From NCBI GenBank assembly GCA_025925615.1, contig JAICLN010000220.1, positions 1 through 7,170 of the forward strand: DNA of 7,170 bases, in the 5' to 3' direction. Made by a program: the position numbers and the translations under genes. The notes beneath the pieces were generated by a model that ran no database searches, was not told where the DNA came from, and was given only the letters and a program-made list of their open reading frames with translations. Source of the stretch: Actinomycetospora sp. (lineage in GTDB: Bacteria; Actinomycetota; Actinomycetes; Mycobacteriales; Pseudonocardiaceae). Positions 1 through 5,228 of this stretch are shown here, piece by piece (position 1 is the first letter of the stretch; each line of letters starts with the position of its first letter).

Positions 1-155
1 GCATGGGCCTGACGATCGTGCGGACCCTGGGCCGGCGGATCGGGGTCGAGGTGGCGCTGTACGGCCGGGAGGGCGGAGGCGCGGTCGCCGAGGTCGTGCT
101 GCCGGGCTGCCCGTCCCCGCCCGTCCGCGCACCACGAGAGGAGGTGTGCGCGTGA
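1..155 (+). CDS. Sensor histidine kinase, C-terminal end (partial)
   Basis: This is the last 50 codons of a gene that begins left of the window, read in the frame ending at TGA 153-155. The visible protein starts GMGLTIVRTLGRRIG and continues through a strand ending AEVVLPG. This matches the G2 box (GxGLxIV) and final beta strand of the HATPase_c domain of two-component sensor kinases, which bind ATP to phosphorylate a His on the dimerisation domain. A short Pro/Arg-rich tail follows. The sensor domain, H-box and N-box are outside the window, so the signal sensed is unknown. The stop overlaps the start of the next gene, a response regulator, by 4 bases (GTGA), so the two are probably co-translated and form a cognate pair. 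GHKL ATPases other than kinases are possible, but the regulator next door favours a kinase. Confidence 0.8.
   Translation, partial: MGLTIVRTLGRRIGVEVALYGREGGGAVAEVVLPGCPSPPVRAPREEVCA
139..144 (+). promoter_or_regulatory. Ribosome binding site of the first response regulator
   Basis: AGGAGG within GAGAGGAGGT (136-145) is a near-perfect Shine-Dalgarno match. It lies 7 nt before GTG 152 but only 1 nt before the in-frame GTG at 146. The spacing therefore selects GTG 152 as the start, which also gives the GTGA overlap with the kinase stop. Confidence 0.75.
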
Positions 156-787
156 CGGACGTGGTGGTCGGGGACGACCACGGCGTCTTCGTCGACGCGC
201 TGAGCACGGTGCTCGGGCAGCGACGTCTCGTCGTCCGCGCCGTCGCGCACCGCGCCGGCGAGGTCCTCGCGGCCGTGACCGAGCATGCCCCGGCGGTGTG
301 CCTGCTGGACCGCACCTTCGCCGACGGCGACGGCGTGGAGCTGATCCCCGACCTGCTCGCCGCCAGCCCCGGCACCCGCATCGTCGTCGTGACGGCGGAT
401 CCCGGCGACGGCGCCGCCCGCCGCGCCCTGGAGCTCGGAGCGCGCGGGTTCGTGCACAAGACCCGAGGGGTGACGACGCTCGTCGACGCCATCCACCGCG
501 TGCTCGACGGCGAGGTCGCGGTCGAGCTCCCGCCGCGGCGCCGGTCGATCCACGGCGGCCCCGACGAGGAGTACCGCCGCCTCGCCTCCCACCTGACCGG
601 CCGCGAATGGGACTGCCTGCGCCTGATCGTCGACGGCCGCGGCACCGGTGAGATCGCGTCCGAGCTGGGCATCTCCGTCACGACGGTGCGCACGCACGTG
701 CAGTCCGTGCTGAACAAGCTCGGCGTCCACACCCGCCTGGAGGCGGCGGCGGTCGCCTCGCACCACCGGCTGCTCGTCCGGACCTGA
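152..787 (+). CDS. NarL/LuxR-family response regulator (phosphorylatable receiver)
   Basis: This protein of about 211 residues is a DNA-binding transcription regulator of a two-component system. The N-terminal receiver domain (about 1-118) has the acidic pair D8-D9 in VGDDHG, the phosphoacceptor D53 in CLLDRTF, T81 in VVTAD and the conserved K103 in FVHKT, so all residues needed for phosphorylation are present. After a basic linker (PPRRRS) comes a LuxR/GerE-type HTH (about 148-203), beginning LTGREWDCL, with the recognition helix in SVTTVRTHVQSVLNKLG. I chose GTG 152 over the in-frame GTG 146 because AGGAGG ends 7 nt before 152 but only 1 nt before 146. The gene overlaps the upstream kinase stop by 4 bases, so that kinase is its likely partner. 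The direct target is not shown by the sequence; the downstream polysaccharide genes are the obvious candidates. Length and layout are normal for the family. Confidence 0.93.
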   Translation: MTDVVVGDDHGVFVDALSTVLGQRRLVVRAVAHRAGEVLAAVTEHAPAVCLLDRTFADGDGVELIPDLLAASPGTRIVVVTADPGDGAARRALELGARGFVHKTRGVTTLVDAIHRVLDGEVAVELPPRRRSIHGGPDEEYRRLASHLTGREWDCLRLIVDGRGTGEIASELGISVTTVRTHVQSVLNKLGVHTRLEAAAVASHHRLLVRT

Positions 788-862
788 CGGAGACGTTCGC
801 GCGTCTGCCCCACCGTCGCCTGGTCAAGTTGCACGAGGACTCGCAGCGCCACCGCGACGAGC

Positions 863-1561
863 ATGGGGCGCGTGACGCTGCGGATCCTCCTCCTGGACGA
901 CCACCGGATGCTGCTCGAGGCCCTGGCAGCGCGGCTCGGGGCCGAAGCCGACCTCGTCGTCGACATCCGGGAGCCGGCCGGGGTCGAGACGGTGGTCGCC
1001 GCGGCCGTCCGGTCCCGGACGGACGTGGTCGTCCTCGAGGTGTCGCCGCTCGACGACGAGCGGCGGGCGCTCATCACGGCGCTGCGGCGGCGACTGCCGG
1101 ATACCCACCTCGTCGTCCTGTCCGCGGACGAGGACGCCCTGACCGCGGGCGAGGTCGCCCGGCTCGGTGTGGAGGGCTGGGTCTCCAAGGAGGCCGATGT
1201 CGGTGAGCTGGTGGCGATGATCCGGGGCGCCGCGCAGGGCCGCGCCTGGTTCCCGCCCGAGCAGTTGGCCGCGGTGCTGGACCGGCTCCGCGAGGACGCC
1301 CTGCGCGCCCGCTCCCGATCGGGTCCGCTCGACGGGCTCACCGATCGGGAGCGGGAGATCCTCGCGGCGATGGTGTGCGGGGAGGCCACCGTGTCCCTCG
1401 CGCGCCGGCTGCACCTGTCGGTCAACACCGTCCGCCGCCACGTCGGCAACATCTACGCCAAGCTCGGCGTCCACGGTCGGCTCGAGGCGGTCACGCTGGC
1501 CCGGTCGGCCGGACTCGCGAGTGCCGAGCCCACCCGGTCCGACCCGGTCCCGGCACGATGA
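863..1561 (+). CDS. LuxR-family regulator with atypical receiver (phosphoacceptor Asp replaced by Glu)
   Basis: This 232-residue protein has receiver plus LuxR HTH architecture and is paralogous in layout to the preceding gene. The receiver (about 5-122) keeps the acidic pair D12-D13 in LLDDHR, S87 in VLSAD and K109 in WVSKE. At the phosphoacceptor position it reads VVVLEVSPL, so E59 stands where Asp is expected, and the usual MPxxxG after it is also lost (SPLDDER). Conventional phosphorylation is therefore unlikely. Glu can mimic phospho-Asp in some regulators, so it may be constitutively active or controlled by a ligand or partner. The HTH (about 157-214) starts LTDREREIL and contains SVNTVRRHVGNIYAKLG, fully typical. 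ATG 863 is preceded by only a weak SD-like GACGAG; GTG 872 is a possible alternative start. There is no in-frame start between the stop at 785 and 863. Its stop overlaps the next gene's start (ATGA), coupling it to the first deacetylase. A perfect inverted repeat lies in the interdomain region. Confidence 0.92.
   Translation: MGRVTLRILLLDDHRMLLEALAARLGAEADLVVDIREPAGVETVVAAAVRSRTDVVVLEVSPLDDERRALITALRRRLPDTHLVVLSADEDALTAGEVARLGVEGWVSKEADVGELVAMIRGAAQGRAWFPPEQLAAVLDRLREDALRARSRSGPLDGLTDREREILAAMVCGEATVSLARRLHLSVNTVRRHVGNIYAKLGVHGRLEAVTLARSAGLASAEPTRSDPVPAR
1308..1355. repeat. Perfect 15-bp inverted repeat inside the second regulator gene
   Basis: The left arm 1308-1322 (CCCGCTCCCGATCGG) is the exact reverse complement of the right arm 1341-1355 (CCGATCGGGAGCGGG), separated by an 18-nt spacer. 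In RNA this forms a 15-bp, GC-rich uninterrupted stem. It falls at the junction between the receiver-side linker (residues ARSRSG) and the HTH start (TDRERE). The A1318-T1345 pair joins two wobble positions, of CGA and GAT, where this genome usually prefers C or G. No T-run follows, so it is not a standard intrinsic terminator. It could be an mRNA structure, an operator or coincidence. Confidence 0.85.
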
Positions 1562-3231
1562 CGACGGCGGACCGGCCGGAGCAGCGCGAACCGGGTCGGA
1601 ACGAGTCCGGCGGGACGGGGTCGTACCTGCTCATGGTCGCCGCGCTCGCTGCCTTCGTCGCGATCGCGGTCGGCGTGGGGTTCCTGGTCCCGGCCGCGTC
1701 CGGGCCTTCGGGGGCGGCGGGTGCGGCCCCGCCGGCGGCTCCCGCACCGCGGGCCAGCGGCGCGGGCCCGCTCATGGTCTCCCTGACCTTCGACGACGGC
1801 CTCGCGGGGCAGATGCAGTACCTGCAGGCATTGCAGCAGACCGGCCTGACCGGGACCTTCTACGTCAACACGGGGGACATCGGGCAGGCGAACTACATGA
1901 GCCGGGCCGACCTCACGCAGATCAGGGCGGCCGGGAACGAGATCGGCGGCCACTCGGTCTCCCACCCGAACCTCATCCAGGACGCCCCGGACGAGACGGC
2001 CCGCCAGATCTGCGACGACCGGGCCACCCTCACCTCGTGGGGCTTCGACCCGGTGTCGTTCGCCTACCCCTTCGGGGTGACCTCGCCCGCGGTCGAGGCC
2101 GCGGTGCGGGACTGCGGCTACACCAGCGCTCGCCTGGACCACGGGCTCGGGCCGGTGAGCGCGGCGTGTCCGAACTGCGTCAGCGGGGAGACGATCCCGC
2201 CGGCCGACCCCTACGCGGTCCGTACCCCGCCCGACATCGTCAGCTCGACGACCCTGCCCGACCTCGAGGCGTTCGTCGCCGCCGCGCGGAGCTCCGGCGG
2301 GGGCTGGCTCCCGTTCATCTTCCACCACGAGTCGTGCGACACCTGCGGCAACCTGTCGACGAGTCCGGCCCTGCTCGGCCAGTTCGCCGCCTGGCTGGCC
2401 GATCAGCAGCGCGCCGGGACGCTCACCGTGCGCACGGTGGGCCAGGTCGTCGGGGGACGGGGCGGACCGGCGCACCTTGCGCCCGCGGCGACGTCCACCT
2501 CCGTCGCGAACGGCGATCTGGCCCAGGAGGGCTCACCGGTGGTGCCGGACTGCTGGGAGCCGACGGGCTACGGCCAGATCACCGCCGACTTCCGCTGGGC
2601 GCCACCCGGCCCGGGGAGCCCGGCCTCGGAGACGGTCACGGTCAGCTCCTACACCGACGGGGACGCGGTCATGCTGCCGCGGTTGGATCTCGGGCAGTGC
2701 ACGGCGACGATCTCCCCCGGGACCGTGACCCACCTCGCGGCGCAGTACCGCTCCACCGTGCCCACGCAGTTCGCGGTCTACCGCCGCAACGGGACCGGCT
2801 CCTGGGAGTACTGGACGTCGGGCCCGTGGGCCGGTCCGACACCGGCCTGGCAGCCCATCACGTGGGACACCCCGCCCGCGCCGCCGGACACCACCGGGGT
2901 CGCCGCCGGCCTCGTCGTCGGTGCCGTCGGTTCGGTGCAGAGCACGGCCTACGTCCAGCAGGCGGTGTCCCCGCCGCCGCTCGTCTCGCCGGGACTGCAG
3001 GGCCTGCTCGAGATCGGCGCGATCGCCGCGGCCGCCCTGGGGCTCCTCGGAGCCGCCGCCGGGCTCGCCCACCATTCCGTACGGCGCCGGCGCGGCGGCG
3101 GGGACCCGGTGCTCCCGGCCCCCCGCCCACCCGACGAGGGGCCACCTGACGAGGTGCGGTCCGACGAGGTGGCGCAGGACGCCTCCGAGCTGGACTCCAC
3201 GAGTCCCGACCACCAGGGCGTGTCCCGGTGA
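1558..3231 (+). CDS. Membrane-anchored extracytoplasmic polysaccharide deacetylase (NodB/CE4) with C-terminal beta-rich domain
   Basis: This 557-residue protein probably removes acetyl groups from an N-acetylated glycan outside the membrane. Layout: cytosolic N-terminus, transmembrane segment about 23-45, Ala/Pro linker, NodB domain about 72-300, a beta-rich domain about 315-475, a second transmembrane segment about 483-504, then RRRR and a cytosolic acidic tail. The NodB motifs are intact: TFDDG with D79 (base) and D80 (metal), HSVSHP with metal ligands H132 and H136, FAYPFG at 168-173, and IFHH with H256/H257 as the likely catalytic acid. The extracytoplasmic part is Cys-rich, including CPNC (204-207) and CDTC (260-263), plus C332 and C381 in the beta-rich domain, suggesting disulfides. 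The tail has three short DE(G/V) repeats (526-538). ATG 1558 overlaps the regulator stop (ATGA) and lacks a clear SD, so translation is probably coupled. The start fits a membrane-anchor N-terminus; upstream extension would only shadow the regulator. The substrate is unknown, and the beta-rich domain may bind carbohydrate, though I do not recognise its family. Confidence 0.9.
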   Translation: MTTADRPEQREPGRNESGGTGSYLLMVAALAAFVAIAVGVGFLVPAASGPSGAAGAAPPAAPAPRASGAGPLMVSLTFDDGLAGQMQYLQALQQTGLTGTFYVNTGDIGQANYMSRADLTQIRAAGNEIGGHSVSHPNLIQDAPDETARQICDDRATLTSWGFDPVSFAYPFGVTSPAVEAAVRDCGYTSARLDHGLGPVSAACPNCVSGETIPPADPYAVRTPPDIVSSTTLPDLEAFVAAARSSGGGWLPFIFHHESCDTCGNLSTSPALLGQFAAWLADQQRAGTLTVRTVGQVVGGRGGPAHLAPAATSTSVANGDLAQEGSPVVPDCWEPTGYGQITADFRWAPPGPGSPASETVTVSSYTDGDAVMLPRLDLGQCTATISPGTVTHLAAQYRSTVPTQFAVYRRNGTGSWEYWTSGPWAGPTPAWQPITWDTPPAPPDTTGVAAGLVVGAVGSVQSTAYVQQAVSPPPLVSPGLQGLLEIGAIAAAALGLLGAAAGLAHHSVRRRRGGGDPVLPAPRPPDEGPPDEVRSDEVAQDASELDSTSPDHQGVSR

Positions 3232-3977
3232 GGCCGTGGATCCTCATGTACCACTCGGTCGCGCCCTACGAGCACGACCCGTACCTGGTCACCGTCCGTC
3301 CCGAGCGCCTCGACGCGCAGTTCCGGTGCCTGCGTCGCGCCGGGCTGCGCGGTGTCGGGGTGGGCGACCTGCTCGCCGCCCGTCGGCGCGGCGCCGCGCG
3401 CGGACTGGTCGGGCTGACCTTCGACGACGGGTACCGGGACTTCGCCCACACCGTCGTCCCGCTCCTGCGCCGCCACGGCTTCGGCGCCACCGTCTACGTC
3501 GTCGCCGGCCTCCTCGGCGGGACCAACCTCTGGGACCCCGACGGCGAGCGCAAGGACCTCATGACCGCCGACGAGGTGGCGGGGGTCGCCGCCGAGGGGA
3601 TCGAGATCGGCGCGCACGGGATGACCCACGTGCCGCTGAGCGGGTCGATCGGCGCTCCGGAGCTGGCCCGCGAGGTGGGGGAGAGCCGCCGGGTGCTGGG
3701 CGATCTCGTCCCCCGGCCCGTGGCCGGCTTCTGCTACCCCTACGGCGCGCACGACGACCGTGCGGTCGCCGCGGTGCGAGCGGCCGGGTACGAGCACGCG
3801 TGCGCGACCGGGCGCCCGGACGACCCGGGGCCGCTGGCACTGCCGCGTACGTACGTCGGCGACCGGGACGGCGCCCTGCGCCTGGTGGCGAAGCGGGGGC
3901 GGCACGCGGGCGCGGAGGCCCGCGGGGGAGCCCGGGGCGCGACGCCGGTCGCGCTGGTCGGTCGCGGCGGGGGCTGA
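3228..3977 (+). CDS. Compact polysaccharide deacetylase (NodB/CE4), apparently cytoplasmic
   Basis: This 249-residue protein belongs to the deacetylase class beginning ILMYHSV, related to PgaB/IcaB-type NodB domains. Motif 1 is LTFDDGYRD (D66, D67), motif 2 is H130-x3-H134 in IGAHGMTHVPL, and motif 3 is GFCYPYG (167-173), so the metal triad D67/H130/H134 is complete. The segment LALPRTYVGDRDG near 203-215 resembles the conserved Arg region of this class. There is no signal peptide or transmembrane segment: the N-terminus runs straight into the fold. It probably acts in the cytoplasm on a nucleotide- or lipid-linked sugar, unless exported by another route. The last 25 residues are Gly/Ala/Arg-rich and probably disordered. 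GTG 3228 overlaps the upstream stop (GTGA), so it is probably translationally coupled to the membrane-bound deacetylase. The exact substrate cannot be read from sequence. Confidence 0.9.
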   Translation: MRPWILMYHSVAPYEHDPYLVTVRPERLDAQFRCLRRAGLRGVGVGDLLAARRRGAARGLVGLTFDDGYRDFAHTVVPLLRRHGFGATVYVVAGLLGGTNLWDPDGERKDLMTADEVAGVAAEGIEIGAHGMTHVPLSGSIGAPELAREVGESRRVLGDLVPRPVAGFCYPYGAHDDRAVAAVRAAGYEHACATGRPDDPGPLALPRTYVGDRDGALRLVAKRGRHAGAEARGGARGATPVALVGRGGG

Positions 3978-3980
3978 GCC

Positions 3981-5150
3981 GTGGTGCCGCGGGTCCTGCA
4001 CGTCGCCCAGCCCGTCGAGGGTGGCGTGGCGATCTCGGTCGCCCGGATCGCCGCGGACCAGCGCCGACGGGGCTGGAAGGTCGCGGTCGTGTGCCCCGGA
4101 GCGGGAACCCTGCCCGCGGCGATCGTGCACGACGAGATCCCGCACCTGGTGTGGCCGGCGCGCCGAGCCCCCGGCCCGTGGGTGCTCGGCGAGACCCGCC
4201 GACTCGAGGCGATCGTGGGCCTGGCCCGACCCGACGTCGTGCACCTGCACTCCGCGAAGGCCGCCCTCGCGGGCCGGCTCGCGGTCCGCGGGGCCGTCCC
4301 CACCCTCGTCACGCCCCACGGGTGGTCATGGCTCGCGGCCGGGCCGGTGCTCGCCCGGGTCGCCCGGGCGTGGGAGCGCCACGGGGCCCGCTGGACCGAT
4401 CTCTGCGTGTGCGTCGGTCCCGGTGAGGCCGGGCTCGCCGTGGAGGCCGGGGTACGGGCGCCCCTCGAGGTGGTCCGCAACGGCGTCGACCTCACCCGGT
4501 TCCGCCCGGCCGCCCCGGCCGAGCGCAGCGTGGCCCGGGCGGCCCTGGGGCTCCGGCCCGACGAACCCGTGGCGGTCTGCGTCGGGCGGGTGTGCCGGCA
4601 GAAGGGACAGGACGTCGCGCTGCGGGCCTGGCCCCGGGTCCGGGCCGCGGTGCCGGGGGCCCGGCTCCTCGTCGTCGGGGACCCGGGCGCGGGGCCCGTC
4701 GTGGCCGGGCCCGGTGTCGTCGGCGTCGGTGCCGTGGCCGATGTGCGGCCCTGGCTGGTCGCGGCGGACGTCGTGGTCCTGCCCTCCCGGTGGGAGGGAC
4801 TCTCGCTGGCGCTGCTCGAGGCCCTCGCGGTGGGCAGGCCCGTCGTCGCGACCCGGGTGCCCGGTCTGGCCGACGCCGTCGGGGTCGGCACGGGCGCCCT
4901 CGTCGCTCCCGACGACGAGGCCGGATTCGCGGCTGCCGTCGTCGCCCGGCTCGCGGATCCCGCGCGGTGCGCCGCCGAGGGCGCCGCGGCCGCCGAGCAC
5001 GCCCGTCGGTTCGACCTGCGCCACACCCTCGACCACCTCGCCGCGGTCACGGCCGCGGTCGCCGGTCGGCCGGCGCGTTCGCCCGAGCTGCGTAGGGCGA
5101 ATGGTGTGGTTGCCCGATCTCCCTGGGCCGCGCGCACCGCAGGCTGGTGA
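3981..5150 (+). CDS. GT4-family glycosyltransferase
   Basis: This 389-residue retaining glycosyltransferase with the GT-B fold probably transfers a sugar from a nucleotide donor to a lipid-linked glycan at the cytoplasmic membrane face. The N-terminal Rossmann half starts VLHVAQPVEGGV (glycine-rich acceptor loop) and has DVVHLHSAKA (85-94) and PHGWSW (112-117). The donor half has VVRNGVDLTRFRP (164-176), GRVCRQKGQD with K208, and PSRWEGLSLALLEALAVG (268-285), whose E272 and E280 form the EX7E signature. No signal peptide or transmembrane helix is seen. GTG 3981 follows the deacetylase stop by 3 nt with GGGGG just upstream; the adjacent GTG 3984 is an equally possible start. The sugar and linkage are unknown. 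The last 20 or so codons (5091-5150) use codons such as AGG, AAT, GTT, CGA, TCT and GCA that are uncommon in the rest of the gene, so the C-terminal tail may be a recent extension. Confidence 0.92.
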   Translation: MVPRVLHVAQPVEGGVAISVARIAADQRRRGWKVAVVCPGAGTLPAAIVHDEIPHLVWPARRAPGPWVLGETRRLEAIVGLARPDVVHLHSAKAALAGRLAVRGAVPTLVTPHGWSWLAAGPVLARVARAWERHGARWTDLCVCVGPGEAGLAVEAGVRAPLEVVRNGVDLTRFRPAAPAERSVARAALGLRPDEPVAVCVGRVCRQKGQDVALRAWPRVRAAVPGARLLVVGDPGAGPVVAGPGVVGVGAVADVRPWLVAADVVVLPSRWEGLSLALLEALAVGRPVVATRVPGLADAVGVGTGALVAPDDEAGFAAAVVARLADPARCAAEGAAAAEHARRFDLRHTLDHLAAVTAAVAGRPARSPELRRANGVVARSPWAARTAGW

Positions 5151-5212
5151 TCGTCGACGCGGCGCCCCACGCCCCGTCTTCCGGCATGCACCACCTCGAG
5201 CCCCGGCCCCCC

Positions 5213-5218
5213 AGGAGG
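5213..5218 (+). promoter_or_regulatory. Ribosome binding site of the nucleotide-sugar dehydrogenase
   Basis: AGGAGG, extended as AGGAGGGA, lies 10 nt before ATG 5229. It is one of the two strongest Shine-Dalgarno matches in the window and fixes the start of a gene with an unusually long leader before its Rossmann motif. It also suggests that this gene is initiated independently, unlike the stop/start-overlapped genes upstream. Confidence 0.75.
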
Positions 5219-5228
5219 GAACTCCCCG

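Noticed and set aside
791..806. Short hairpin AGACG-TTCGCG-CGTCT after the first regulator as a terminator
   Set aside because: The stem is only 5 bp and is followed by GCCCC rather than a T-run, so there is no support for intrinsic termination.
829..862. TTGCAC at 829-834 as a -35 box for the second regulator
   Set aside because: No TA-containing -10 lies 16-19 nt downstream, and the start codon follows within 29 nt.
1375..1557. Upstream extension of the first deacetylase to a GTG at 1375
   Set aside because: The extra 61 codons overlap the regulator HTH in another frame and read as Arg/Pro-rich noise. ATG 1558 gives a clean membrane-anchor N-terminus and the ATGA overlap.
3386..3399. Perfect 14-bp palindrome GCGCGGCGCCGCGC inside the second deacetylase
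   Set aside because: It encodes an Arg/Ala-rich stretch, and a palindrome of this length built only of G and C is expected about once by chance in a window of this composition.
4705..4714. Palindrome CCGGGCCCGG in the glycosyltransferase
   Set aside because: Short all-GC palindromes are common in this sequence, and it sits in ordinary Gly/Pro/Val codons.
5151..5228. Possible promoter or riboswitch in the gap before the dehydrogenase
   Set aside because: Apart from the ribosome binding site I see no -10/-35 pair, no stable hairpin and no recognisable riboswitch core in these 78 bases.
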